Numbered from the stretch's first letter, positions 27,055 through 36,809 are shown. The stretch: 64,000 bases of DNA from Rhodovulum bhavnagarense (GCF_004343505.1 NZ_SLXU01000001.1:496001-560000); one strand, 5' to 3'. The notes: generated by a model not told the origin, from the letters alone. Translations and numbers: made by a program.

Positions 27055-27666
27055 ATGAAGACAGTCCAGGAACTTGCCCGCGCGATCGTGGCGCGCGAGG
27101 GCGGCTATGTGAACGATCCAGACGATCCGGGGGGCGCGACGAACCATGGCGTGACACTGGCCACGATGCGCGGGCTGGGTATCGACCTGACCGACGATGG
27201 GCAGATTGACACGCGTGATGTGAGGGCGTTGGAACCCGATCAGGCGGTGGCAATTTTCGTGGAGCATTATTTTCGCGCTCCCCGGATCGAGTTGTTGCCA
27301 GAGCCGTTACAGCCGGGCGTTTTCGACATGTATGTGAACGCCAGCGCCAATGCCGTGCGGATTTTGCAACGTCTGTTGAACGAGATGGGGCAGGCGGTGC
27401 GCGTGGATGGTGTGATAGGACCGCAGACGGCGGAGGGGGCACGGGCCGCGGCACGGGCCGCGCCGAACCACATTGCCGATGCCTATGGAATAGCCCGTCG
27501 CAATTATTACTACGCGCTGGCCGATAGGCGCCCGGCCAGTCGCAAATATGCCCGCCGCCGCGATGGTGGAAAGGGCGGCTGGATTTTGAGGGCTGAGGAA
27601 TTCATTTCGCCTCGCTACCATCTGAGCGAGGCCGATCATCGTGCGCGGGTGGCGGCATGGGACTGA
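27055..27666 (+). CDS. Holin-associated N-acetylmuramidase (GH108-type endolysin)
   Basis: This gene encodes 203 residues. The glycoside hydrolase 108 motif EGGYVNDPDDPGGATNHGVT carries the catalytic glutamate at residue 15. A peptidoglycan-binding-like domain follows (VDGVIGPQTAEGARAA). There is no signal peptide, so export must depend on the holin encoded next, whose start overlaps by ten bases. In Rhodobacter capsulatus an endolysin-holin pair of this kind, away from the structural genes, releases the gene transfer agent. The location between ccmE and other housekeeping genes, with no phage structural genes nearby, fits that system better than a prophage. Confidence 0.85.
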   Translation: MKTVQELARAIVAREGGYVNDPDDPGGATNHGVTLATMRGLGIDLTDDGQIDTRDVRALEPDQAVAIFVEHYFRAPRIELLPEPLQPGVFDMYVNASANAVRILQRLLNEMGQAVRVDGVIGPQTAEGARAAARAAPNHIADAYGIARRNYYYALADRRPASRKYARRRDGGKGGWILRAEEFISPRYHLSEADHRARVAAWD

Positions 27667-28196
27667 TTGACGGGGTTTTCGAAACCGTTTTCGGTGCGGG
27701 GCGCAACGCGATAGCCGAAACGGCCGAGGTGTTTCGGATCAATGCCGATTCCGCCGATGCCCGCGCGGCAGAGGCCCAGGCTGCGGCGCTTGCCCAGTTC
27801 GCCCGCGAATTCGGCCAGCCCTCGCGTAGCCCGTTCGATCGGGTGATCGACGGGCTGAACCGGTTACCGCGCCCCGCGCTGGCACTGGGAACGGTCGGGC
27901 TGATGGTGGCGGCGATGGTCGATCCGGTCTGGTTCGCGACGCGGATGCAGGGGTTGTCGCTGGTTCCCGAGCCTCTTTGGTGGTTGCTGGGCGCAATCGT
28001 GAGCTTTTATTTCGGGGCGCGCCACCAGGCCAAGGGACAGGAATTTCAACGCGCATTGGCCGCCACGCTGGCGCAGGCCCCGGTGGTGGCGCAAAATATC
28101 GCGGCGTTGCGTGTGTCCCCCGCGACCTCTGCCCCCGCTGAACCAGTTGCTACGGCTCCCAATGCCGCGCTCGCGGATTGGCGCGCGCAGTCCTAA
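27657..28196 (+). CDS. Holin-family protein (likely gene-transfer-agent lysis cassette)
   Basis: This gene encodes 179 residues. The N-terminal half is an amphipathic, alanine-rich region (VFGAGRNAIAETAEVFRINADSADARAAEAQAA), followed by two membrane segments around residues 75-95 (ALALGTVGLMVAAMVDPVWF) and 103-121 (PLWWLLGAIVSFYFGARH). A hydrophilic C-terminal tail rich in A and P completes it. It overlaps the muramidase by ten bases, a tight lysis-cassette arrangement. The protein would permeabilise the inner membrane to let the muramidase reach the wall. The stop overlaps that of the converging hydratase gene by four bases. Confidence 0.8.
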   Translation: MGLIDGVFETVFGAGRNAIAETAEVFRINADSADARAAEAQAAALAQFAREFGQPSRSPFDRVIDGLNRLPRPALALGTVGLMVAAMVDPVWFATRMQGLSLVPEPLWWLLGAIVSFYFGARHQAKGQEFQRALAATLAQAPVVAQNIAALRVSPATSAPAEPVATAPNAALADWRAQS

Positions 28197-28969
28197 CGCC
28201 CTTCAAAGCGCGGGCGGCGCTTTTCAAGAAAGGCGACCACGCCTTCCTTGAAATCATGTGTCGCCCCGCACAGCCCCTGCAGTTCGGCTTCCAGCGAAAG
28301 CTGCGACTCGAGGTCATTGGCAAAAGAGGCGCGTATCGCCCGTTTCAACTGTTGGTAGGCCACTGTCGGCCCCTGGGCAAGCAACGCGGCGCGGGCGCGC
28401 CAATGAGCGTCGAACCCGTCCTCGGGGACAGCCTCCCAGATCATTCCCCATTCTGCGGCCTGCCGCGCCGGAACCGGCTCTGCAAACAGGGCCGTGCCCA
28501 TCGCGCGGGCAAACCCCACCTGACGAGGCAACCAATAGGTGCCGCCCGCATCCGGTATCAGCCCGATCCGTGTAAAGGCCTGTAGGAATATTGCGGCCTC
28601 GGAGGCGATCACGACATCGGCCGCCAGCGCCAGGTTCGCGCCGGCCCCGGCCGCCGGCCCGTTGACGGCGGCAATGGTCGGGATCGGGCAGTCGAACAAT
28701 GCCCTCAGCATCGGTTCATATTCATCGCGCAAGGTGCGTTCGAGGTCGATATTGGCGACATTCGCACCGTCGCCCAGATCCTGCCCCGAACAAAAGGCAC
28801 GCCCCGCGCCTGTCAGCACAAGAACCCGCGCATGATCTGGCGCCTCGCGTACCGCATCGAGGATTTCGGCACGCATCTGGGTGTTGAGCGCGTTCATCAC
28901 CTCTGGACGGTTCAGCTTGAGCACCGCCACGTCGTTTTCGACCGTCAGATCAATTACCTTGTAGACCAT
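28193..28969 (-). CDS. PaaG-like enoyl-CoA hydratase/isomerase
   Basis: This gene encodes 258 residues of the crotonase superfamily. GAGRAFCSGQDLGDG, NGPAAGAGANLALAADVVIA and RIGLIPDAGGTYWLPR closely follow the PaaG pattern, including Asp rather than Glu in the GLIPDAGG loop. PaaG isomerises the ring epoxide in phenylacetate breakdown, but paralogues act in fatty-acid oxidation, and no other paa gene is in the window. The start MVYKVIDLTVENDVA at 28969 is preferred over a longer frame to 29038. The gap to ccmH is 87 bases. Confidence 0.85.
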   Translation of the reverse strand: MVYKVIDLTVENDVAVLKLNRPEVMNALNTQMRAEILDAVREAPDHARVLVLTGAGRAFCSGQDLGDGANVANIDLERTLRDEYEPMLRALFDCPIPTIAAVNGPAAGAGANLALAADVVIASEAAIFLQAFTRIGLIPDAGGTYWLPRQVGFARAMGTALFAEPVPARQAAEWGMIWEAVPEDGFDAHWRARAALLAQGPTVAYQQLKRAIRASFANDLESQLSLEAELQGLCGATHDFKEGVVAFLEKRRPRFEGR

Positions 28970-29056
28970 TGCCGAACTCCTTTCCGGTCGCGTGCGCGTT
29001 ACCTTACAAGGATCGCAGGCGCGGAAAAGAGGCGACAAACGGGCGGATAGCTGAGA

Positions 29057-29518
29057 TCAGCGCCCCAGGATTTCCTTCAGCCGTGCCTCTTCATCCGGGC
29101 TTAGCTGCTCGGGGGCGGTAATGGAGCGACGATTACGACCGCGAATATAGAAAAGGGCCACGCCGAAACCGATCAACAACATTGCCGGTCCGGCGATGTA
29201 GAGGAGCAGGTTGGACCCTGTCACGGTGGGTTTCAGCAAGACGTATTCGCCATAGCGGTCGACGAGGTAATCGATCGTCTCCTCATTGCTGTCCCCCGCG
29301 GCGATCCGGTCGCGCACGAGCACGCGCAGTTCTTTGGCCAGCGATGCGTTCGAATCGTCGATATTCTCGTTGCGGCAGACCAGGCAGCGCAGTTCCTTCG
29401 ATACCTCGCGGGCGCGGGCCTCAAGTGCCGGGTCGTCCAGCATTTCCGAGGGTTCCACGGCAATAGCCGGCCCCGCAAGCATCAGCGACAAGACGAGGAT
29501 CAGACGTTTGAACATCAT
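29057..29518 (-). CDS. ccmH: CcmH, cytochrome c maturation thioredoxin-like protein
   Basis: This gene encodes 153 residues. A signal peptide (MMFKRLILVLSLMLAGPAIA) is followed by the CcmH domain with the redox motif LRCLVCRNENIDDSNASLA, which reduces the apocytochrome CXXCH cysteines. A membrane helix follows (LLLYIAGPAMLLIGFGVALFYI), then a short cytoplasmic tail. It lacks the TPR extension of E. coli CcmH, matching the short alphaproteobacterial Ccl2/CycL form. It starts two bases after the ccmF stop, so ccmF-ccmH is an operon. Confidence 0.95.
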   Translation of the reverse strand: MMFKRLILVLSLMLAGPAIAVEPSEMLDDPALEARAREVSKELRCLVCRNENIDDSNASLAKELRVLVRDRIAAGDSNEETIDYLVDRYGEYVLLKPTVTGSNLLLYIAGPAMLLIGFGVALFYIRGRNRRSITAPEQLSPDEEARLKEILGR

Positions 29519-29520
29519 GC

Positions 29521-31497
29521 TTACTCCGCCGGCATTGGGGCCGCGCCCCGTTCCTTGCGCGCACCGGCGGCGACGCGCACGCGCCGGTCGCTGAGGCTTA
29601 GCATCCCGCCCAGCGCCATGATCAGGGCACCGGCCCAGATCCAGTTCGCGAGAGGCTTTATATAGGTACGGATCGCCCAGCCACCGCCATCCTGCGGGTC
29701 GCCGATGGCAATGTAGATATCGCGAAGCAGCCCGTTATCCAGCGCAGCCTCGGTTGTCGGCATGCCAGCCACGGGATAGACCCTCTTTTCGGGCAATAGC
29801 GTGGCAACCTGTTCATCGTTCTTCCATGCCGATACCGTCGCCGTCGTCGAGATGTAGTTCGGTCCCTCGATCCGTTCGACCGTTTCCAACACGATTTCGT
29901 ATTGGCCGACTTCGAACCGCTCGCCCAATTGAGCCACGCGGATATCTTCTTGTTGCCAGGCCAGCATGCCAGCGATCCCGACCATAGTGATCCCCAGCCC
30001 CGAATGGGCCACCGCCTTGCCCCAATCCGACCGGGGCAGGCGCGTCATGCGCAACAGCTTGCCCGCGACGGGCCCGCGACCGGCCCTGATCCACAGGTCG
30101 ACAAATGCGCCAGATACCAGCCATGCGCCCAGCGCCACGCCAACCGGGCCCAGCGCGGAGCGACCCGTTTGCAGGGCAAAGACAAGCCCCCCAAGCGCGA
30201 CGGCCAGCACCAGCGCCGGTGCCATCTGACGCAGCGCGCGCCCCATGCGGGCGCGTTTCCACGGCATCACCGCGCCGATCGGCAGGATCAACCCAAGCGC
30301 CACCATGAACGGGGTGAAGGCCATGTTGAAAAACGGCGCTCCGACCGAGAGTTTGCGGTCAAATGCCATCTCGGCGACCAGCGGCCAGATCGTGCCGATG
30401 AACACGACGAAGGCAGAGACAGCCAGCAGGATGTTATTGAATACAAGAGCAGATTCGCGACTTACTAGTCCAAAGACGCCTTTTGCCTCCATCGCGCTGG
30501 CCCGAGCCGCATATAGGGTCAATGCGCCCCCCATGAACACGCCCAGGATCAACAGCAGGAACACGCCACGCGTGGGATCGGTGGCAAAGGCATGAACCGA
30601 GGTGATGATGCCCGATCGGGTGATGAACGCGCCGACCAGCGAAAAGCCGAAGGCGACGATGGCCAGAAGGATGGTCCAGCTTTTCAGCGACTCCCGCTTT
30701 TCCACGACGATGGCGGAATGCAGCAGGGCGGCCGCGATCAGCCATGGCATGAAACTGGCGTTTTCTACCGGGTCCCAGAACCAGAAGCCGCCCCAACCAA
30801 GTTCGTAGTACGCCCACCATGATCCCAGCGCGATACCGATCGTCAGGCAGATCCACGCCGCCAACGTCCAGGGGCGCACCCAACGGCCCCAGGCCGCGTC
30901 AACGCGCCCCTCTATCAGTGCGGCCACCGCGAAGGAGAAGCAGATCGAAAGACCAACATAGCCGAGATACAGGAAAGGTGGGTGAAAGGCGAGGCCGGGG
31001 TCCTGCAGCAGCGGGTTCAGATCCTGCCCGTCAAAGGGCGGTACTGCAAGGCGTTCGAATGGGTTCGAGGTAAACAGCACGAATGCCATGAAAGCCGCGC
31101 CGATCGAGCCTTGCACCGCCAGGACGCGGGCACGAAGCGTCGGCGGCAGTCCGCCTCCGAACCACGCCGCCATCGCGCCGAACAGCGTCACGATCAGCAC
31201 CCACAAGAGCATGGAGCCCTCGTGATTTCCCCAAACACCCGAAACCTTGTAGATCATCGGTTTCAGCGTGTGCGAGTTTGCCACAACGACGCTAAGCGAA
31301 AAGTCCGAACTGACAAAGGCATAGGTCAGCGCGCCAAAGGATAGTGCGACCAGCAGGAACTGCGCTATCGCGGCCGGTTCGGCCATGGCCATCCAGCCGC
31401 TCCAGCCCTTGTGAGCGCCGATGAGAGGAATCACCATCTGCACCAGCGAGACGGCGAAGGCGAGGGTCAGGGCAAAGTGGCCAAGCTCGATAATCAT
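29521..31497 (-). CDS. ccmF: CcmF, haem lyase subunit of cytochrome c maturation
   Basis: This gene encodes 658 residues of a multi-spanning inner-membrane protein. The tryptophan-rich haem-handling motif is GWGGFWFWDPVENASFMPWL, and the upstream KVSGVWGNHEGSMLLWVL block is also diagnostic. About 13-15 hydrophobic segments and a periplasmic loop near residue 540-610 are visible. CcmF ligates haem to apocytochromes with CcmH and CcmI; no ccmI is seen nearby. Photosynthetic growth requires cytochromes c, which links this locus to the light-harvesting genes at the right end. The 150-base gap to amiC holds divergent promoters. Confidence 0.96.
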   Translation of the reverse strand: MIIELGHFALTLAFAVSLVQMVIPLIGAHKGWSGWMAMAEPAAIAQFLLVALSFGALTYAFVSSDFSLSVVVANSHTLKPMIYKVSGVWGNHEGSMLLWVLIVTLFGAMAAWFGGGLPPTLRARVLAVQGSIGAAFMAFVLFTSNPFERLAVPPFDGQDLNPLLQDPGLAFHPPFLYLGYVGLSICFSFAVAALIEGRVDAAWGRWVRPWTLAAWICLTIGIALGSWWAYYELGWGGFWFWDPVENASFMPWLIAAALLHSAIVVEKRESLKSWTILLAIVAFGFSLVGAFITRSGIITSVHAFATDPTRGVFLLLILGVFMGGALTLYAARASAMEAKGVFGLVSRESALVFNNILLAVSAFVVFIGTIWPLVAEMAFDRKLSVGAPFFNMAFTPFMVALGLILPIGAVMPWKRARMGRALRQMAPALVLAVALGGLVFALQTGRSALGPVGVALGAWLVSGAFVDLWIRAGRGPVAGKLLRMTRLPRSDWGKAVAHSGLGITMVGIAGMLAWQQEDIRVAQLGERFEVGQYEIVLETVERIEGPNYISTTATVSAWKNDEQVATLLPEKRVYPVAGMPTTEAALDNGLLRDIYIAIGDPQDGGGWAIRTYIKPLANWIWAGALIMALGGMLSLSDRRVRVAAGARKERGAAPMPAE

Positions 31498-31647
31498 GAT
31501 GTCGTTCTAACCCTCGTCCCGCGCCGCGCCAATGGGATTTGCGCGCCGCCCTGATCCCGGTGACGCAATCGTGAGCGTCGCGTCAAGGCGGGTTGCGCCC
31601 CGGGGTAGCTGGGCTAACCTTGTGACGGGCAACGATAGCGGGCGATC

Positions 31648-32886
31648 ATGCATGTTCCTTTTACCGTGGGCCGGGCGCTTGGGGCGCTGGCGCTCTGGGT
31701 TCTCGTGGCTATCCCTTCGGGGGCACAGGATCTAAGCGCGCTGGCGCGCCCCGACATGGCGCGCTCTGCGATCGTTGGCCTGTCCGGCGGGGGCGTGAAA
31801 TTGACGCTGGATCTCAGCCAGCCGGTCCCTTACCGCCTTTTCACGCTGGCCGATCCGCCCAGGCTTGTCGCCGATTTCCGCGAGGTAGATTGGCGCGGGG
31901 CCGACGCAGTTGACCTGATCCGGACTGACAGGGTGGATACTGCGCGGGCAGGTGTCGTGCGGCCGGGCTGGTCGCGGCTGGTGCTTGCGCTGAGGGGGCC
32001 GCTGGCCGTTCACAGCGCCGAGATGCGTTCCGATCCTGTCACCGGGCGCGCGCGCCTGACACTGGATCTCTTGCCCGTCGATCCCGAGAGTTTTGCGGCT
32101 CAAGCCCGCGTGCCGCAAACCGCGCTTTGGGGTCTTCCAGAGCCCGAAACCCTGCCGCCGCCACGTCGTCGTCCCGATGGCACGCGGCCCGTTCGGGTGG
32201 TTCTTGATCCCGGCCATGGCGGAATTGATCCAGGCGCCGAGCACGCGGATGTGCGCGAGGCCGACCTTATGTTGAGTTTCGGCCGAGAGTTGCGCGATGC
32301 GCTGCGCCGGGCGGGGTTCGAGGTGGTGATGACGCGGGATGCCGATATTTTCGTGCCGCTGGAAACCCGGATCGATATTGCGCGCCGCGCTCATGCGGAT
32401 GTGTTCCTGTCGCTGCATGCCGATGCGCTGGCAGATGGGCACGCTTCGGGGGCCACGATCTATACCCTTTCCGAGACCGCATCGGACAAGGCGTCAGCTC
32501 TGCTGGCCGAACGGCATGACCGTGATGCCCTGCTGGCGGGTGTGGACCTTTCGGGTCAGGATGACGTGATCGCCAAGGTCCTTATGGATCTCGCCCGGAC
32601 AGAGACCACGCCGCGCACCGACAGGCTTGCCGATGCGCTGGTGGCGGGGTTGAAACAGCATGCCGGGCATCTGTACAAGAAACCGCGCCTTTCGGCGAGT
32701 TTTTCCGTGCTCAAGGCACCGGATATTCCCTCTGTGTTGATCGAACTGGGCTTCCTGTCTTCGGCAGGGGATCGCGATCGCCTGTCCTCGCCCGAATGGC
32801 GTCAGAAAGCGGCAAGGGGAATCGTCGCCGCACTGGTCGACTGGGCGGCAGAGGATGCCGCGCAGGCGGGTCTGTTGCGGCGTTGA
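31648..32886 (+). CDS. N-acetylmuramoyl-L-alanine amidase, AmiC type
   Basis: This gene encodes 412 residues. A signal peptide (GALALWVLVAIPSGAQD) precedes an AMIN domain (about residues 40-130), which binds envelope components at the septum. The Amidase_3 domain follows from about residue 185: VVLDPGHGGIDPGAEH supplies the first zinc histidine, READLML the glutamate, DVFLSLHADA the second histidine, and VLIELGFLS the catalytic glutamate. The enzyme cleaves septal peptidoglycan during daughter cell separation. PBP1A follows 125 bases downstream, grouping cell-wall cleavage with synthesis. Confidence 0.94.
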   Translation: MHVPFTVGRALGALALWVLVAIPSGAQDLSALARPDMARSAIVGLSGGGVKLTLDLSQPVPYRLFTLADPPRLVADFREVDWRGADAVDLIRTDRVDTARAGVVRPGWSRLVLALRGPLAVHSAEMRSDPVTGRARLTLDLLPVDPESFAAQARVPQTALWGLPEPETLPPPRRRPDGTRPVRVVLDPGHGGIDPGAEHADVREADLMLSFGRELRDALRRAGFEVVMTRDADIFVPLETRIDIARRAHADVFLSLHADALADGHASGATIYTLSETASDKASALLAERHDRDALLAGVDLSGQDDVIAKVLMDLARTETTPRTDRLADALVAGLKQHAGHLYKKPRLSASFSVLKAPDIPSVLIELGFLSSAGDRDRLSSPEWRQKAARGIVAALVDWAAEDAAQAGLLRR

Positions 32887-33011
32887 GGGGATCGCTCCCG
32901 CGGAAGTGAGAGTAAAACCGCCCGCAGCGCCTGAAATTCCGGCAGCACCGCTTTGACCGGCGGGTGCGTCACGCGTATACAGGGCCGACCAGAAATCGGG
33001 GGGCACGGCGC

Positions 33012-35525
33012 GTGGTCCGGTTCATTTTTTCCTTTCTCGGGGCGGTCATCAGTTTCCTGACCCTCGGCTTTCTGGCCGGGGTGCTCATGATCGGGGCGAT
33101 CTTCTGGATGTATGCCCGAGATCTACCCGACCACGAGGATCTTGCCACATACGAACCCAAGACGATCAGCCGCATCTACTCTGGCGAGGGGCGATTGATC
33201 GATGAATTCGCCGATGAACGGCGCCTTTTCGCGCCTGCCGACGAGATGCCGGATCTCGTGAAAAACGCCTTTATTTCGGCGGAGGACAAGAATTTCTACA
33301 GCCATCACGGCTATGATGCCCGCGGGATCGCGGCCGCTGTGATCGACGCGGTCAAAAGCAGGGGGCAGAACGTGCGCGGGGCCTCCACCATCACCCAGCA
33401 GGTGATGAAGAACTTCCTGCTTGGGGGCGAACGCACCGGCGAGCGCAAGGTCAAGGAACTCATCCTCGCTACACGCATCGAAGAGACGCTGTCCAAGGAC
33501 GAGATCCTGGAACTTTATCTCAACGAGATCTTCCTTGGGCAGAATTCTTATGGCGTGGCTGCCGCCGCGCAGACCTATTTCAACAAGACCTTGGCCCAGT
33601 TGCGCCCCGAAGAGGCCGCCTATCTGGCCGCTCTGCCCAAGGCGCCCTCGCGCTATCACCCGGTGCGCGAATATGATCGCGCACTGGAACGACGCAATTT
33701 CGTGCTGCGCGAGATGTTCGAGAACGGATATCTCGACGAGCCGGCCTACCAGGCCGCCCGTTCTGCGCCGCTCAGGACGGTTCAGAACGGCGACTATCCA
33801 CCATTCGCCGCAAGCCTTCCGCCGCGCGATTATTTCACGGATGAAATCCGCCGGCAGTTGAGCGCCGATTTCGGCGAGGGAGAGTTTTTCGGCGGTGGCC
33901 TAAGTATCCGCGCCACGATCGACCCCGAGCTTCAGGCCGCGGCCGCGCGCGAACTGCGCCTGGGGCTTGAGCAGTACGACCGCGGCCAGGGGGGGTGGCG
34001 TGGCACAGGCAAGGCGATCGACGTGGGTTTGCTGAATGACGAAACGCGATGGCGCGAGGCGCTTGGCGCAACCGATGTCGCGCGCGATATCGATCTGGGC
34101 GGGCGCTGGCATCCGGCGGTCGTGCTGGATGTCGAGGATCAGCGCCTTGTGATCGGCGTCGAGGATGTCGAGGGTCACGTCGAGGTTCCGCGCAAGGACA
34201 TCGCTTGGATGCGCGGCACGTTTTTCGACAATTTCAAGCCGGGCGATGTTGTCCATGTCCGGCGCATGACCGACGACGATGGCAGTTTCCTGAGATGGAG
34301 CCTGCGGCAGGTTCCCGAAATCCAGGGCGGTTTCGTCGCGATGGATGTCAATACCGGCCGGGTTCTGGCGATGCAGGGCGGGTTTTCCTACCAGCATTCG
34401 GTTTTCAACCGCGCCACGCAGGCCACGCGCCAGCCCGGGTCGTCCTTCAAGCCTTTCGTCTATGCCGCAGCGCTGGATAGCGGCTATTCGCCCGCGACAA
34501 TCGTCATAGACGCCCCGATCGAGGTCGATACGGGCGAGGGGATATGGCGCCCGCGCAATGCCTCGAACAAGTTCTATGGGCCTACCCCCTTGCGCACCGG
34601 GATCGAGCAGTCGCGCAACCTGATGACCGTGCGACTTGCCAAGGAGGTGGGAATGGAAACGGTCGCCCACTATGCCGAGCGATTTGGCGTGTATGACCGG
34701 CTTGAGCCCTATCTTGCCAACGCCCTGGGCAGTCAGGAATCCACCGTGTACCGGATGGTCGCGGCCTATGCGATGTTTGCCAATGGCGGCGAACGGGTGG
34801 AACCGACGTTGGTCGACCGGGTTCAGGATCGGTGGGGCAGGACGATCTATCGCCACGATCCGCGCCGCTGCGTCGAATGCAGCGACCCCGAACTGCCTGA
34901 AGGCCGCGCGCCGAGACTGGAATCGGATCGCGAGCGGGTGATGAACGCGATCACCGCCTACCAGTTGACCTCGATGATGCGCGGGGTCGTCGAACGCGGC
35001 ACCGCGGCGGGCAAGATCGACCTTGGCGTGCCCACCGCGGGCAAGACCGGCACCACCAATGATGCCCGCGATGTCTGGTTCGTGGGCTTTACCTCGAATA
35101 TCGTGGCGGGGTGCTACATGGGCTTCGACCAGCCGCGCAGCCTTGGTCGCGGAGCCTATGGCGGCACGATGTGCGCGCCGGTCTTCGACGGCTTCATGCA
35201 GGTCGCGACCGAAAAATACGGGGGCGGGCCGTTCAAGGTGCCGCCAGGGGGACGTTTCATCAAGATCGACCGTTATTCCGGCGCCCGCCTGCCTGACGAT
35301 GCACAGGGCCCCAACGTGGTGGCAGAGTATTTCCGCGATGGCGAGGAGCCGATCTTTGGCGTCGGGGCCTGGATCGATGGCGGCTTTGCGATGGGGTCCG
35401 ACCTGCCGTTGTTCGAACCCGGCGAGGTCGACCAGGCACGGGAGGTAACGACCTCGACGGGCCGCAAGGCCACAGTGGGACCCAAGGCCAATTTCGGCAC
35501 GCTTTCGTCGGGCGGGCTTTACTAA
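33012..35525 (+). CDS. Penicillin-binding protein 1A (bifunctional)
   Basis: This gene encodes 837 residues. A GTG start at 33012 is preferred, giving MVRFIFSFLGAV with a GGGGGG ribosome site; an ATG at 32964 would add 16 residues without a good site. A membrane anchor (residues 1-35) precedes the glycosyltransferase domain (AEDKNFYSHHGYDARGI, STITQQVMKNFLL) and the transpeptidase domain. The transpeptidase motifs are QPGSSFKPF (SxxK), EQSRNLM (SxN) and AGKTGTTND (KTG). An inserted OB-like region lies between them. It polymerises and cross-links peptidoglycan. prfB follows 65 bases later. Confidence 0.95.
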   Translation: MVRFIFSFLGAVISFLTLGFLAGVLMIGAIFWMYARDLPDHEDLATYEPKTISRIYSGEGRLIDEFADERRLFAPADEMPDLVKNAFISAEDKNFYSHHGYDARGIAAAVIDAVKSRGQNVRGASTITQQVMKNFLLGGERTGERKVKELILATRIEETLSKDEILELYLNEIFLGQNSYGVAAAAQTYFNKTLAQLRPEEAAYLAALPKAPSRYHPVREYDRALERRNFVLREMFENGYLDEPAYQAARSAPLRTVQNGDYPPFAASLPPRDYFTDEIRRQLSADFGEGEFFGGGLSIRATIDPELQAAAARELRLGLEQYDRGQGGWRGTGKAIDVGLLNDETRWREALGATDVARDIDLGGRWHPAVVLDVEDQRLVIGVEDVEGHVEVPRKDIAWMRGTFFDNFKPGDVVHVRRMTDDDGSFLRWSLRQVPEIQGGFVAMDVNTGRVLAMQGGFSYQHSVFNRATQATRQPGSSFKPFVYAAALDSGYSPATIVIDAPIEVDTGEGIWRPRNASNKFYGPTPLRTGIEQSRNLMTVRLAKEVGMETVAHYAERFGVYDRLEPYLANALGSQESTVYRMVAAYAMFANGGERVEPTLVDRVQDRWGRTIYRHDPRRCVECSDPELPEGRAPRLESDRERVMNAITAYQLTSMMRGVVERGTAAGKIDLGVPTAGKTGTTNDARDVWFVGFTSNIVAGCYMGFDQPRSLGRGAYGGTMCAPVFDGFMQVATEKYGGGPFKVPPGGRFIKIDRYSGARLPDDAQGPNVVAEYFRDGEEPIFGVGAWIDGGFAMGSDLPLFEPGEVDQAREVTTSTGRKATVGPKANFGTLSSGGLY

Positions 35526-35590
35526 GCTTGCCCGTCCCGCCGCCAGCGGCTATCACCCCGGTCTGAACGACAGGCAACGAGGCATCGCTT

Positions 35591-36718
35591 ATGCGTGCAG
35601 AGGCGCAGAACACCGTTGAGGATATCCGTAAATCGCTGACCCTTCTGGCCCAGCGCTTGGACTGGACGACGGCCGAACACCGGCTGGAAGAGTTCAACGC
35701 GATGACCGAGGATCCCGATCTGTGGAACGATCCCGAGCGGGCGCAAAAGCTGATGCGCGACCGCCAGGCGCTGTTGGACGCGATTTCCACCTACAAGGGC
35801 ATTTCCCAAGAGCTTGAGGATAATATCGAGCTGATCGAACTGGGCGAGATGGAGAAGGATACAGAGGTCGTGCGCGAGGCCGAGGCCGCGCTCAAGGCGC
35901 TGCGGGAAAAGGCCGCGCAAAAGGAACTGGAGGCGCTGCTCGATGGCGAGGCGGATGCCAACGACACGTTCCTCGAAATCAATTCCGGTGCCGGAGGCAC
36001 GGAAAGCTGTGACTGGGCCTCGATGCTGGCGCGGATGTATGTGCGCTGGGCGGAAAAGCACGGCTACAAGGTCGAGTTGCAATCCGAGTCGCCAGGCGAA
36101 GAGGCGGGGATCAAATCCGCGACCTACAAGATCTCGGGCCACAATGCTTATGGCTGGCTGAAATCGGAGTCGGGCGTTCACCGCCTGGTACGGATCTCGC
36201 CCTATGACAGCGCGGCGCGGCGGCATACCTCGTTCTCGTCGGTCTGGGTCTACCCGGTCGTTGACGACAACATCGAGATCGAGGTGAACCCGTCCGATAT
36301 CCGGGTCGATACCTATCGGTCCTCGGGGGCGGGCGGACAGCACGTCAACACCACCGACTCGGCGGTGCGGATCACCCACATCCCCACCGGAATCGTGGTG
36401 ACCAGTTCGGAAAAATCCCAGCACCAGAACCGCGACATTGCCATGAAGGCACTGAAATCCCGGCTTTATCAGATGGAATTGGACAAACGGAACGCTGACA
36501 TCCAGGCCCAGCACGAAGCCAAGGGAGAGGCGGGGTGGGGTAACCAGATCCGGTCCTATGTCCTGCAACCCTACCAGATGGTAAAGGATCTGCGCACCAG
36601 CGTCGAAACCTCTGATACCCAGGGCGTGCTGGACGGTGATCTCGACCAGTTCATGGCAGCCACCTTGGCGCTGAAAGTATCCGGAAAGAGCCGCGCCGAG
36701 GCGCAGGCCGACGACTGA
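35591..36718 (+). CDS. prfB: Peptide chain release factor 2, without programmed frameshift
   Basis: This gene encodes 375 residues. The GGQ loop ([14 protein letters not shown]) is intact, and the stop-recognition tripeptide appears as SPY in [12 protein letters not shown], where E. coli has SPF. The whole gene is one uninterrupted frame from ATG 35591, so the internal UGA and +1 frameshift that autoregulates many prfB genes is missing. RF2 ends translation at UGA and UAA. Its GGQ glutamine is the substrate of PrmC, whose gene is at the left end. Confidence 0.97.
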   Translation: MRAEAQNTVEDIRKSLTLLAQRLDWTTAEHRLEEFNAMTEDPDLWNDPERAQKLMRDRQALLDAISTYKGISQELEDNIELIELGEMEKDTEVVREAEAALKALREKAAQKELEALLDGEADANDTFLEINSGAGGTESCDWASMLARMYVRWAEKHGYKVELQSESPGEEAGIKSATYKISGHNAYGWLKSESGVHRLVRISPYDSAARRHTSFSSVWVYPVVDDNIEIEVNPSDIRVDTYRSSGAGGQHVNTTDSAVRITHIPTGIVVTSSEKSQHQNRDIAMKALKSRLYQMELDKRNADIQAQHEAKGEAGWGNQIRSYVLQPYQMVKDLRTSVETSDTQGVLDGDLDQFMAATLALKVSGKSRAEAQADD

Positions 36719-36765
36719 CAAGTGTCGGGTCAGCTTTTACAGAATTAGGTTTCGGGCCCTGCAGG

Positions 36766-36785
36766 GGCGGGTAATCCGCCTTTCC
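36766..36785 (+). terminator. Weak terminator after prfB
   Basis: GGCGG (36766-36770) and CCGCC (36776-36780) pair across GTAAT and are followed by TTTCC. The stem is short but well placed, 47 bases after the prfB stop and before the converging bactofilin gene. Confidence 0.45.
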
Positions 36786-36809
36786 TCGGCTTTACGAGAG
36801 TCACCGGCC

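Noticed and set aside
27055-28196. Prophage remnant
   Set aside because: Only a muramidase and holin are present, flanked by ccmE and a hydratase gene with normal composition; no integrase, att repeats or structural genes are seen.
35591-35720. Programmed +1 frameshift in prfB
   Set aside because: No in-frame stop interrupts the N-terminal coding region, and the frame continues unbroken to the GGQ domain.
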